A stretch of DNA of 64,000 nt from Cylindrotheca closterium (taxonomy: Eukaryota > Bacillariophyta > Bacillariophyceae > Bacillariales > Bacillariaceae), in contig CAKOGP040002147.1 in NCBI GenBank assembly GCA_933822405.4, forward strand, positions 115,805 to 179,804, read 5' to 3'. The notes beneath the pieces were generated by a model. That model saw only the letters and a program-made list of their open reading frames with translations, made no database searches and was not told the origin of the DNA. Positions 49,601 to 60,567 of the stretch are shown here, piece by piece. The position numbers and the translations under genes were made by a program. Numbering within the stretch: position 1 is the first letter of the stretch; the number at the start of each line of letters is the position of its first letter.

Positions 49601-50200
49601 ATCTTGGTCTTGAAGGTTGGAAAAACTTTATCAGGTGCAGCTCCAGTGTTGTGGTGCCCATCGGACAAGAGAATCAACACGTGGTGGGTACGAGGAATAG
49701 TAGCACCATCCGCCATTCTTTGCCTTTCCTTCAAGGTAATGATGTTGATGGCATTTTCAACACCAGCGGGAATGTTGGTCATTCCTTGGGCAGGTAGTTG
49801 AAGCTCGCGCATTTGCTTGGCCGAAGTAATATTGGCATTTAGTGTTTGGGCTATGAGCGAATGGAAGAGATTCGAAACAAGTTTGTGAGATGTCTGAATG
49901 AGGGAGATTTCAAAGCACTTCGGGGACACCTGTAGTTGGTTACTTACCGTTGCCAGCAAACACAGTCATGGAACAAGGGGCAGTAGCGACGGAATCAACC
50001 ATGTCGGCAAAGATATACATGACTTCCCGTGTCATGCTTCCCATGGACCCACTGTTATCCACGACAAAATGAATCGCTACGGGTGGCTTCTCCTCTTCTG
50101 TGATGGAAGCTTCGTCCTCGTTGTTGATACAAGCTTCAGGATCCACGGCAAGCACCCAATGCTCCCCAGCAGGATAAGCAGCACAGCATTTATTGAGCAT
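46603..50200 (-). CDS. von Willebrand factor A domain protein with zinc-ribbon-like Cys cluster
   Basis: Two exons, complement 49948-50200 and 46603-49850, joined over a 97-bp GTAAGT...ATAG intron, give 1,166 residues. The vWA domain spans about 40-240 with a complete metal-ion-dependent adhesion site: DNSGS (Asp48, Ser50, Ser52), Thr109 in GMTNIP and Asp148 in LLSDGHH. The intron falls inside the vWA domain. At about 708-752 a Cys/His cluster (CGNCNFGPVDHYACGD, then CPKCGWFSEC) suggests a zinc-binding module. The rest is helical without recognised domains. No signal peptide is seen, so it is probably intracellular. A metal-dependent protein interaction role follows from the vWA domain; partners are unknown. 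Confidence 0.8.
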
Positions 50201-51261
50201 AGTGTCAGTCTTTTTGTTGTTGTTGTTGTTGTTGTTGAATTAGCTTGGAAAACCTTGTAGTGTCAAGGTTCGATGCAAACAGTTTTGTGCAACGAAGCTT
50301 GAGTGTAAAAAGATGTGATGGATTCTATAAAAATACCCGGATGTTTTCGAAACGTGTGCCGTTTTAGACGTGCACTTTCAGAAACTCGCTCGGAAGACAA
50401 CAGACCGGCCAATACAAGTGCCGACCGTTGTCAGTTGCATCTTTCCGTCATGCCCGGACATGCATGACAACGATTGAATTGAGGTATTGACGGAAGACTA
50501 AAACAAGTAAAGATAGGCTGAAATAGGATGGAGCAAAGATTTTCTGTAATGCAACAGATGAATACCCTTAGCAGTATTGAATCTACTGATTTTCTTAGTA
50601 ATGATAGCTACCAGTGTCTTGTTCCAATACGAACTCAAAACGGATGAGGCCCATTAGGCATTAGGCATTCACGTTAACTGTGATTGCATCAACAATGTTT
50701 GTCTACCAGTACTGTTACAGTACTGTTACTGCTCTTATCCCCGCCCAAAACGCAACCAAGGGATCTTTGGTGGAGACGTCCGACGTCCGTTCGCCAGTCG
50801 TAGCGGGTCACTGCCAGACTTCCGCTAATGTCCGTATTTCATTGTTACTGTGCTATATACCAGGTACCTGGTACTCCTTACTTGCAGAACTTCAATCCAA
50901 GACCACATCACTACCGTTGTATCTAGAGATGGTTTCGTAGAGACAGTCTCAAGTTCAATCCATCGCTTGGCTATCCCTGCTATAAAAAAGCGAAAATATG
51001 TACAGAATAGGTCCTAGTATTAATACCTCATCAAAATATAATACCAGCAGCACCATGCAGTAATTCTCATGTGGCTGGTTTGTGGTTTGTTCAATGCTGA
51101 AGACTTATCTTCTTTCGGTCTCAGTTTCACAGTCTTCAATGTTTAATTACAAAGCTTTTAGTGAAGCACACCCGTTCCAACAAAAACAAAAAAGAGAGCA
51201 GCACAGAAGCATTTATTTTGGAACCGATTTGTTGGCTTTCTTTATAGTTTAATTTATACGC
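50201..51261. other. intergenic
   Basis: No gene seen. Starts with a (GTT)n microsatellite at about 50214-50238, which would be in the 5' UTR of the vWA gene. A perfect palindromic element, ACCAGGTACCTGGT, lies at 50859-50872. Confidence 0.45.
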
Positions 51262-51510
51262 TTAATCAACCTTCTTTCTGTAGGAGCATCCCTCTGTTAG
51301 ACGAGCCTTACCACCGGTGGGTTGGCAAAGTTGGATATTGCAGTTTCCGCACAGAACAACGGTTTGTGCATGAGAGAAAACTGTGGTAATTTGAAAGCAT
51401 CCTGGGCACTTAATGTCCATGAAGAAAGAATTGGGAGATTGCACAAGTCTCTTCAACTTGTGGGTTCTCATTTCACTTTCGGGAGTTGGGTGCAAGAGAT
51501 CGACAGGCAT
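51262..51510 (-). CDS. RPS27: 40S ribosomal protein eS27
   Basis: 82-residue small-subunit protein. It matches eS27 along its whole length: [24 protein letters not shown], the C4 zinc finger (CPGC ... CGNC), [11 protein letters not shown] and [14 protein letters not shown]. The chosen ATG (51508-51510) gives MPVDLLHP, two residues shorter than the animal protein (MPLAKDLLHP). A good acceptor (TTATTTTACAG) lies about 45 bp upstream of the ATG, so a 5' UTR intron is likely; its donor was not identified. It belongs to the cytosolic ribosome. Confidence 0.95.
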   Translation of the reverse strand: MPVDLLHPTPESEMRTHKLKRLVQSPNSFFMDIKCPGCFQITTVFSHAQTVVLCGNCNIQLCQPTGGKARLTEGCSYRKKVD

Positions 51511-52579
51511 ATTGGGATATTTTTGTTTTGTTTTTATAAAGGGATAGCAAAGGACTTCTGTAAAATAAAAATGATCAAGCAATTGTGTGTGAGAACAGTG
51601 AACCTGGAAAACGTTTGCGAATTCGAAACACCCCTGACACACAAGCACGTTTCGAAGGTAAGGAATGGCAAGGATTGACGCGCTGGGAACCACCAATTTC
51701 ACCACTATAGTAGAGATAGATATTCCCACAATGAAACGTGCTGCCGGATATTGTATTGATCCAATCGTCAAGGGACTGATGGAGATCATTGTTGCGTTTT
51801 CCAAGCGTCGTGTTGTTACTAGTAACCCTCTTTGCCATTCTCTTGCTCATTCTTGTTGATATCGTGTTTGTGTTGGGCTGTACGCCATGGTCAAATCACT
51901 CACCTTGAGCACCAAAAGTGGATTGCAAATGTTGCTGCTGTGACAGACAGGAATTTGCAACGAAGAAAGCTGCTGGGTAGGGCTGGTACTTGAGTGACGC
52001 AGAAAACGGTTAGTATTGGTGAAAAGCGGTAACCTGTGGATCCAAGTGGTCCAATTGTGATCGGATGGGAGGACGGATCTTTGATTCCTTGGACCCAACC
52101 CATCACTTGGAAATCTCCACGCGTACAGCAAGAGCAGGCCGGCAGCAATGCGACCAAAAACAACCAAAGACGTTCGTGCCGTCAATAAATAGTGTGTAAC
52201 GTCTAGAAAATCACGAACCAAATTTCAGTAACAGAAGTCTAATTCCGGCAGCTTCCCAAAAAATTTGACGCCTTCGTTGTCCGCATGCACAAAAACGTCA
52301 CGCAGTTTCATACCGAATATACTGTACTTCATTGACCCTTCCTTCTGAATCTATCAATTGCCTTGGTGTTATGGCCTTGTAGTCAGCGGCAAAGCATCAA
52401 CTACAGAAGGAGAATTGACATTACAGTTGGCAGTTCACGTTTTCTCAACCCAGAAATCAATCTTCTATCATAGCTTCAACGCAGCCATCAAAGAGAAGAA
52501 TCAATCGAAATCCATCATTGTTTCATAACGTTCCAAAAACGTCAAAGCAAACATCCGAATTAAATTAGAATCTTCAACG
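51511..52579. other. intergenic, divergent promoters of eS27 and the channel gene
   Basis: No supported gene; small frames on both strands look random. The region should include the eS27 5' UTR intron and the promoter and leader of the channel gene. Confidence 0.4.
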
Positions 52580-55500
52580 ATGCCAACCCTACGGAGATCT
52601 CGAAGGTCCAAGAAGCAAAGGAGCCACAAAGTAAAAGAGGAAAAGAAGACAGAACAGAATACTACGACACCTCATCCATATCATCCTTCTTCTTCTTCTT
52701 TTCCTGTCATTAACAATGTTCCGCCACCGCCTCCGGCAAAGAATAACAACTTTGGCAGTCGAGTTCATTCGGAATCGTCAAATCTTTCCGATATTACCAT
52801 GGAAAGTCGCCCCTATCATTATCAGCAGCAGCAGCAGCATCATCATCAAGCAATTATAGCTAATGCGGCGGCTGCTTCCGCGGCGAGTGCGTTGGACGAA
52901 CGATCTTCCGTTTTGGAATATTCGGATACCAGTGATGATTACCGGGGAGAAGATCGTTACTTTTCCTTGCCCTATTCGGATTCGAGTCAATCCTTGTTGG
53001 GAAATAGTCCCACGAATCATCATCGCCATGATTCCTCTGGATCGGCATTGCAAACCCTGAGGCATGGCAGCAAGGCACATCATGTGGTTCATTATTCGTC
53101 CAATTCCATGAGCTTTGACGACAAGAGCGACGGCAGTCCAGAAGATTCACTCCCCACATTTTCCAGCAACTCGGAAATACCACCCGATGGTTCCCCGCAG
53201 TACCAAAACTGGGTCACCAACTTGGCCTATGCCTTTCGAAGCACCCGAAATAGTGGAAGTCACGAGGCACCCGAAGAAATTCTTCCAGAAGACAGCATTA
53301 AGCGGGGGCATCGATCGCAAAGATCCTCCACCACGATGGAATTTCCACCCTCGCCGTTTGAAAGTCAACAACAGCGTCTCAATGGAAACGAGACGACGCC
53401 ACTGCTCAAAGATATTCGAAGGAATATGCACAACAACAACAACAATGGCCTCTATGGAATTGACGAGTCGGCGGTTTCACCACCGCCACCAAACGATGGA
53501 TTATTGAAACAAGAGGACCGAAAAGATTCCAGGGGCAGCAAACGAATAAAGAGTCGAAAAATGGCGGCATTCATAGCCGCCTGCTATCTGATGGATTACG
53601 AACATGGGCGACCCCCTTCCCTTTCGTCCAATTTTGAAACGATTACCCCCGAACAACTCCGATTGTTTCGGATACAATTCTCGGAAGCATGGAGGTGGCT
53701 GGGTGTCAATCTTGCGGTCGTCCTCTTGTTTATTGCTCATGTTGTCAATGATATTTCATCGGTTGCAATGCATACCTTTGCCGTCACCATTTTACTTGTG
53801 GAAGTTTGGATGAAAGAAGTCTTGTATGGTCAAGATCATTCAAGAGACTTTGGTCACCGGGATAGGGCTTTGGTTCGACCAATGATGCTTCTTCTGTTTG
53901 CCTTGGGAATTGAATCTTGGACCCGATTGGTGTTGCCCAGCGACTATGATGCCACCACCATGACTACTACCCCTCAACGACCCGTGGTATTTGTGACTGC
54001 CATTTTCAAACCCCTGGTACTGTTTTACACGAGTCGAAGGGCGAGAAATGCGCTAGAGGCTTTGCAGCGGATTGGAAAGATTGTGGTTCGAGTTTTGCTC
54101 ATTGAAGTATTCCTGATTTTATCCTTTGCGGCGGTTGCCTGCCGCATGTTCAAGAATTCAAGCAGCTTGCAAACTCTGGCAGTGTCGTGGCTCAGCCTAT
54201 TCGAACGTGAGTAAACAGGCGGTGGTTCCTATTGATTGATTAATTGATTGATTGATTGATTGACCATGATTCCATTGTAATTGTCCATTGTCGACGAGTG
54301 GTTGCTAACATTGCTTCATTTCGATTCTATAGTGTCAACCACAGTTGTCAATCCAAGCCTGTGGATGCCAATGTATGAAGAATCCCCGAGCAGCGCCTTT
54401 TTCTTTATATTTTTCATTATCACGTCTTCCTTTTATCTTCATTCTTTGGTGCTTTCGGTCGTCTTTCAAACCTACATGCAAGCCTCGGCGGATATCCATG
54501 AAAGAACCCTGTGGTATAGGGAAGAAGCGACACGGCTTGCATTCCTAGCGTTGGCAAAGAATGGTGATACGGAAACCATTAGTGTCGGGAGCGTACGGAA
54601 AACACTGCAACTGGTGAGACCGCATTATAGCAATATGAAGGTAAGAAATCTATCTGGCTAAGTGGGGAAAAAATGAATCATTTCATCAAGTGCCCTCTGC
54701 TAACGTCTTTTATTACATTATTTGCATTAGATCAAAGCACTGATGGACATTGTTAATCCGGATGGAGCACAGATTATTGACTATGCAACTTTTCGGACGA
54801 AGATTCGGCAAGCTCTCAATGCCTCGATTCGTACCTCGAGCAGCCCAACGACGCTTGCAATGGGTGTGGAATTCATTGCCGTTTTTGTCGCTGTTTCGAA
54901 TTTCTTCTACGTCCTTTTGATGACGTCCGAATTCGACACTACGTGGTTCGACTCGGCTGCTGTCCTTTGTGGATCAGCAATAACTTTACTTGGACTACTG
55001 GAGCTTGTGATTCGATTCAATCCGCTTCGAATAGCAAACTTTGCGCCATTGACCCGACTGAACGTGACATTTGATGGGTTGGCCCTTATTGCCGCTCTTG
55101 TCTCTATTGTTGGCATTGTATTCTACATTGTTGGTGACACCGACTTGGCAACGGACTATATTTTGATGGGGAGAGCAATTGACATGATCCGAGTCATGCG
55201 CTTCTTTCAAATCTTTCGTGATATCGTGCGCCGAAGCGCCGACGTCTTGCCCGCACTTAGGGGACCCCTCTTCCTTGTCATGACAGTACTCCACACCTTT
55301 GTGTACATTGGTATGATTTTATGGGGAGGCGCCATCGACGTTGATACACTGTCGCAGAATGCTCAGATTACTCCGCTATACTACCTGAACAATTTCAACA
55401 GCTATGCCAAGGGACTGGTGACAATGTTCAACATTTTCATTGTCAATGACTGGCATGTCATTGCTGAAGTCTTTCTATATGCTGATCGACATTCCAGCCC

Positions 55501-56398
55501 CTTGATTGTATATCCCTTCTTTGTTCTTGGCATCTGTATCGGTGTGTTCATTATGCTCAACGTGGTAACTGCATTCTTCGTCGAAGGTAAGTTTTGTTCG
55601 TCGCGATGCCGCATTACATTGATTGATTCTAACAAAGCCTTGGAATTCCGATTCAAAACTATATAGCATTCATGACAAAGCTTGGAGACAAAGACCCCAA
55701 GAGCAGCACTTCGAAATCACACAAGAGTAAAGCGACTGATTTCCACATCCATCCTGATGCAGGTGTCAAGAGAATTTCATCTGTTCGAAGTCTCAAGGCA
55801 ATCGCTGATCTGAAAAAGGAGGTCGACATGGCTGCGTCGTCCGATGACAATAACTCTGTGTCGAGCCATCGCAGCACAGAAATTTTCTCTTTTGATGTCT
55901 ACGAAAGAGGAGGATTCGACCAAGTCATGTCAGAAGTTAATAAAGGTATATCGGAACAGGGAGATGCCTTCGCTCGAGCAGTTTGCGATTACCTTGAAGT
56001 CTTTGAGGGTCTAGTTGCCGGACGGTAAGCACTGCTCGGTTTTTGAAATGTGGGTTCTTCGATGGTATTCTAACTGTTGCCTCGTTTGCAGCGAAAAAGT
56101 GGGATACATGGTGTGCTGTCAACAGAGTATGAATCGTTTCGGCAACCGAAGGTTCCAAAACAATGCCATGGATTATGTCATGGAAGAAAAGTTGCAGAGG
56201 GTGGTTGGAGATATGCACTCGGAGCTGCTTGTCTTGTCAACGAGCTCAAAGTTCAACGGCAGATGCCTCGTCAGGAGGTTTGCGCACAAATCAAATCCCT
56301 CAACAGAGCTAGAAGTAGCTGCTTCGCTCCTACGGTATCAGCCAGCAGTGACGTTGCTTGTGTCTCGAATCAGACCAGCTAACAGTCCCAGGCCATAG
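52580..56398 (+). CDS. TPC-like: two-pore-channel-like voltage-gated cation channel
   Basis: Five exons, 52580-54206, 54333-54640, 54731-55586, 55667-56024 and 56092-56398, give 1,151 residues. The first ~330 residues are polar and low-complexity (His, Gln, Ser, Pro and Asn runs). Two six-helix domains follow. Domain I ends with pore segment LFELSTTVVNPSLWMPMYEE, which parallels TPC pores (TT..NPD..MPAY). Domain II has an Arg-bearing S4-like helix (AIDMIRVMRFFQIFRDIVRR) and pore segment TMFNIFIVNDWHVIAE, then FIMLNVVTAFFVEAFM as the last helix. The C-terminal ~250 residues are soluble. TPCs conduct Na+ or Ca2+ across vacuolar or endolysosomal membranes. It is longer than plant or animal TPCs (about 730-820). 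Filter residues differ from both. Intron 1 holds a (GATT)n microsatellite. Confidence 0.8.
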
Positions 56399-56569
56399 TT
56401 GCAGTGTAGGTGTCAAATCGGAACTGATTGGGACACAAATTGGAAAGTAGGTAGCTAATTGCTACTTTCTAGTTGTATTTTTGTTATGTTACTGGTACTG
56501 CTATGTTACTGCTACGCTACTGTTCTAGCTCAAGTGTTGGGGAGAGAGGGAATTTAAGGCATTCAATGC

Positions 56570-57643
56570 CTACGCGCACGATAGAAACTGGAATTGCTTG
56601 CCAACTCTGTGGGTCATGGACAGACTTGATTTGTCCAGCATCATCTTTCGATTGTTGCTGGAGGTAGACTGATTACCAGAACGCGCAACTGGTGTCTGCG
56701 TCAAATGTGATTTGCCAGGCATCTTCTTCCGATTGGATGTTGTTGAATGACTACCAGAATCAAGTCCTGCCTGCCGCGCAATCAGCAGCCAGTGGATGGA
56801 GTTCAATTGATAGGTTTTCGCAATTCGCATAGGGCAGCTTTTCCCTTCGAGTTCTTGAAGTTCTTGCTCCTCAAAGACTGCATTTACTGCTTGTAATCTG
56901 TATCGTTTCCTTATCATTGACAGGTTGGGGAGATACTTCTCGAGCCCTTGAATAGTGAAGTCATCGGATTCGTGAGCTTGACCGTGCATGAAAAGGTTTA
57001 TGTCATTGATAGCTTGAATTTTTATGCTCAGGTATTCATTTCGTTTGAGCCAACACGCCCTCTTTTCTTCTTCCGAGAGGTCCTTTCGACAAGAAATGAG
57101 CCTCGAGGACTCACTCTCATCAAACTTCACCTTCAGCCCTGTTTTCCTCTCGTTCTTCTTGGCGGGAGGAGCGTCCAGTTCCAAACTCTTTGTTTTTGGT
57201 GCGTCTTTTATTTCCTCTTCGTCACGTACTCCTCGATGTCTGGCAATTGTTGTAGCATATAATACAGCCTCTCTATAGGTGGCAGCAATGAGGTCGGCAT
57301 CGAAGAAGTTACTGGTTAATTGCCGGTCTTGTTCGTTCATAACGGCATCCTTTGCATCGTTCATCACTTTTTGCCGCCTGACTCTATAGTCCGGCATGAA
57401 GATGCTCTCGAGGCCACGATAACAAAAGTCGTCCGTCTCGCCGAGATACTTGCTTCTCTGCAGCAGAAAGCAAGCTCTGGAATTTTCCGCAATCGTCGCT
57501 GATATCTCAGCTTGACTGTACCATGTGTTGGAGATAGCTTCGCTGCTCAAACCTGATCGATTTTGTACCTCTCTCGTTTCAGTTGGCATGTGGATGAAGC
57601 CAACCATCTTTCTTGAGCCCTTATTTGGTGTTGTGTAGATCAT
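56570..57643 (-). CDS. uncharacterised protein with two diatom-type W...RGLE repeats
   Basis: Single-exon 357-residue protein without signal or membrane segments. Residues 41-108 (WYSQAEISATI ... CYRGLES ... VMNEQDRQ) and 198-263 (WLKRNEYLSIK ... TIQGLEK ... VFEEQELQ) are two copies of one module: Trp plus acidic start, a central [RQ]-G-L-E, and an E-Q-x-x-Q end. Similar modules occur in many diatom proteins as a lineage-specific family of unknown function. The linker (140-180) is charged; the tail holds a short duplicated Ser/Asn/Arg-Lys motif (297-312 and 324-341). It converges with the channel gene, 171 bp between stops. Confidence 0.6.
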   Translation of the reverse strand: MIYTTPNKGSRKMVGFIHMPTETREVQNRSGLSSEAISNTWYSQAEISATIAENSRACFLLQRSKYLGETDDFCYRGLESIFMPDYRVRRQKVMNDAKDAVMNEQDRQLTSNFFDADLIAATYREAVLYATTIARHRGVRDEEEIKDAPKTKSLELDAPPAKKNERKTGLKVKFDESESSRLISCRKDLSEEEKRACWLKRNEYLSIKIQAINDINLFMHGQAHESDDFTIQGLEKYLPNLSMIRKRYRLQAVNAVFEEQELQELEGKSCPMRIAKTYQLNSIHWLLIARQAGLDSGSHSTTSNRKKMPGKSHLTQTPVARSGNQSTSSNNRKMMLDKSSLSMTHRVGKQFQFLSCA

Positions 57644-59095
57644 ATTCTCGTGATTGTTCTCGAGGAATGAAATGCTCTTTTTTTAAAAATAAAAAGTATG
57701 ACGGACCAACTATTTTATACCAGGTACTGTACCCGTCGAAAAAATGGTAAAATCCTCTCTCGCGGGGTAACCTTTGAACAGAAGCAGCTCTTGAAAAATG
57801 AGATCCTACTATTTTCCCGTTTCTTTCGGACAATTAAGACACGGATCTTCGCACTTTACCTGGTGTTCTCATTCAAGATTTAAGAGGTGCACGAATTGGC
57901 CAGCAGTAGTCGAAATGTCGAACGAAAAAGACATACTGTACAAACATTGATCCGTAAAAATCTCTGTCCCTCATATATATATAATAAGGTCATGTCGTCA
58001 TGAAGTATCTGATATTTTTTTTTAATAATCTTAAATTCTCCGACGAGTCAGTGAGTCACCTTTTCTATCTTCAATATCTGCGTCATCTGACTTGAAACCA
58101 TCACAAATTGAAAATAGTCCTCCCCCTGTCGAGTTTCGAGAACTGCCGCTGGCGGAACTGAAAGTGCCCCTTTCGCCGCGTCATTGAGGTAAAATACACC
58201 CGTGTGGTACAATATAGCAATATAAAGCTCCGAGAAGTGCAAATAGAAGTGGCTAATGGTCGTTCAAACAAGATTCTAGTCTTGCCTTGAAAGCTGATCC
58301 CGCGGACAATTATTGGCCCAATTAAAAACTGCCCTTGTCAATAAAGTCCCGACAACAGGATGTTTCGAAAAGGCTAATGGCATGTTCAACACAAGCAACT
58401 CGTGGGAGCAAGAAGGTAGATACTAGTTTTGCTTTTGACAATCCCGCAGACAAACAAGTCGGGTCCGGTGCCAACAAAGCTCGACGTCGAAATGGCTAAG
58501 CAATGGCATGTTCAACACAAACAACTCATGGGGGCACTATGGTACATGCTCTCTTTGCCTTTGACAATCCCGCAGACAAATTGGCCGGTCTGTACACTTC
58601 TGCAGATGTCAATAAAGCTCCGAGAACTGGACGTGTCGAAACGAATAATAACATGTTCAACGCAAGCATTTGCCTCTGACAATCCCGGAGACAAATCGGC
58701 CAACAAAGCCCCGACTATTTGACGTCCCACAACATGCCGTGATTCCAAACAAACTGATCATCGTTTGCTTGGTACACCCATTCTTCAAACAAATGTGAAT
58801 GTTCAGCAAGAGTCGGCTCACTCAAGACCCGCATCAAACGTTTGATCATTTGGTGGCAGGTGCCGAAAAGAGTTCTTCCCTCGTCCAACAAGGAAAGCTG
58901 TCGCAGAGCCAAAAGAAGCGCCCTTTGCATCCGACTATATGCCCTTTGATCCATGCATCGGGTCTAGCAAATGTAAATATGAACGTTGAAGAATAGAATC
59001 AATTGAGACTCACAATGTAGTAGTAGTGTGACCCACCATTCTCAAGTAATCTCTCAAGTAGATTGATCGTTCAGCCTAGGTGAGTGCATGGCAAA
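57644..59095. other. intergenic with degenerate tandem repeat
   Basis: No supported gene. TACCAGGTAC occurs at 57718-57727. The right half is occupied by the imperfect repeat described separately. Confidence 0.5.
58225..58730. repeat. degenerate tandem repeat, about four units of 85-145 bp
   Basis: The same ordered words recur: AATGGCATGTTCAACACAA (58376, 58502; decayed forms near 58253 and 58648), then TTGACAATCCCGCAGACAAA (58435, 58561; decayed at 58293 and 58677), then GTCAATAAAGCTCCGA-like and GACG..TCGAAA-like ends (58336, 58480, 58608, 58702). Unit lengths vary by insertions. No open frame spans the array. It does not resemble a known element to me. Confidence 0.7.
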
Positions 59096-60238
59096 CTATA
59101 CCGTGTCCTTCTTTTGTTTGTCAATCAGCCAGAGTAATATCGCCAGATATGCCAAATCGCATCCCAAAAACGTCATGGTGGAGGCAGTCAACAAGTCACC
59201 CAAAACAGACAAAACGCCTCCCTCAGCACGGCTGCGAATTGCCCAGCACCAAAATCGATCCAGACCAATTCCTAAAATGCTAGGTAGAATCAAGCTTATG
59301 ATGAAGATAATATGGGCAGTTGTCCAATGTCGCGAAGCATCATTCCCTCTATGTCCATCTTTCCATTGAGGAAAAAAGGTAAACGACCTGGTGGTTGTTG
59401 TTGTCGTCGTTGGATTCCGCACCACGATGGGCCCAAACAAGAGTTGAATTGCGACAATTGTGGCATTCAATGGTGGTAGTAAGTACCACATCTCCAATGC
59501 ATCTGTTCCTGCCATACTGGGACGATCCGTCGGTATTCGTCCCTTGCCCGTCTTGAGCCACAGGGCGGACAAGAAGGACAGTCCGATGAGATCGAAAATC
59601 CAAAAGAGGTAATGTCCAATGAAATCAACCAGAGCTACCAAGCCCAAGCCTTGCAAGGTCCAAAACATGAAATCCCATCCATAATCTACTGATATGCTGT
59701 CGTTTTCGACATCGTTATCGTCGTGAGATTTTTTGAAGCATGCCACAGTCAATGCGCTCGCCGCAACTCCCGTCATGTAGGTATCCAACATCCACAGCAA
59801 TGGATATTCTTCCGGATACGATCTACCGGGTGCAGGTGCCTCTAATAAGCAATGTATCCATATAGCCGAAATGTTCATAATTCCAAAAGCAGCATAGGAC
59901 ACGACCCATGTGTAGTTATTCTTGGAGATGGAGGTGGATGATGATGATGATGATGATAGTTGAATCGCCCCATAAAATCCCACTACAATTCCACCAATCG
60001 CAGCCAGCAACAGCATTGGTTGTCGAATAATAATAATGGCATGTCCTATTTCATTGACTTCTCCTGATAGAAAAAACGAAGGCACAACTTGCGGCGTAGA
60101 AATGGTGATTTCGGGACAGGTTTCGGCAGTGGCATCTGGAAATAAAATGTCATGAAACACCAAGGAACCATTGGGCACTTGTGTGGTCAGAAATTTGGTG
60201 AATGCTGGAAAGAACTTTTCAATGGTTTGTTTGCTCAT
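59096..60238 (-). CDS. multipass membrane protein of unknown function
   Basis: Single-exon 380-residue protein with about 7-8 hydrophobic segments, for example PMLLLAAIGGIVVGFYGAI, YAAFGIMNISAIWIHCLL, FMFWTLQGLGLVALVDFIG, AHIIFIISLILPSILGIG and DLAYLAILLWLI. Charged residues that might matter are in IGHYLFWIFDLIG and LEAPAPGRSYPEEYP, but I recognise no family. Low-complexity Ser (Asp/Ser codon run near 59938) and Thr runs lie in loops. No cleavable signal is apparent; residues 1-65 are soluble. It is divergently transcribed from the SDR gene with 329 bp between starts. Confidence 0.7.
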   Translation of the reverse strand: MSKQTIEKFFPAFTKFLTTQVPNGSLVFHDILFPDATAETCPEITISTPQVVPSFFLSGEVNEIGHAIIIIRQPMLLLAAIGGIVVGFYGAIQLSSSSSSSTSISKNNYTWVVSYAAFGIMNISAIWIHCLLEAPAPGRSYPEEYPLLWMLDTYMTGVAASALTVACFKKSHDDNDVENDSISVDYGWDFMFWTLQGLGLVALVDFIGHYLFWIFDLIGLSFLSALWLKTGKGRIPTDRPSMAGTDALEMWYLLPPLNATIVAIQLLFGPIVVRNPTTTTTTTRSFTFFPQWKDGHRGNDASRHWTTAHIIFIISLILPSILGIGLDRFWCWAIRSRAEGGVLSVLGDLLTASTMTFLGCDLAYLAILLWLIDKQKKDTV

Positions 60239-60567
60239 TGCTATGGTGATAGTAGTGAGGATCCTGTGCTTATATTTTTATCGTGTGGTCGTCGTATATG
60301 AGGATGAGGATGAGTTGCATCCAATTGATGGCAAGTGAATTATTGCAACGTTTCAATCATTTTCTGTTTTGATGTCTCAAGGTCGATGTGTTCGTTTTCA
60401 TGTTCGATGATGTCCGTGAATGCTGTCCGCTTCGTTGAATCGCCTTTCCCGTTCGTTCGTGCTCTCACTATGTTTTCCAATCGGATCCAAAGTGTTCTTA
60501 CTTCTGACAACACCCCTCTCTGTCTTCCAATCTCACAATACCAACTCTTCATCATCACTAAAATACA
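60239..60567. promoter_or_regulatory. divergent intergenic region between the membrane protein and SDR genes
   Basis: 329 bp between two divergent start codons, so it should contain both promoters. No TATA box or other recognisable element was seen. A short minus-strand frame (60340-60573) crosses the SDR start and is not credible. Confidence 0.45.
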
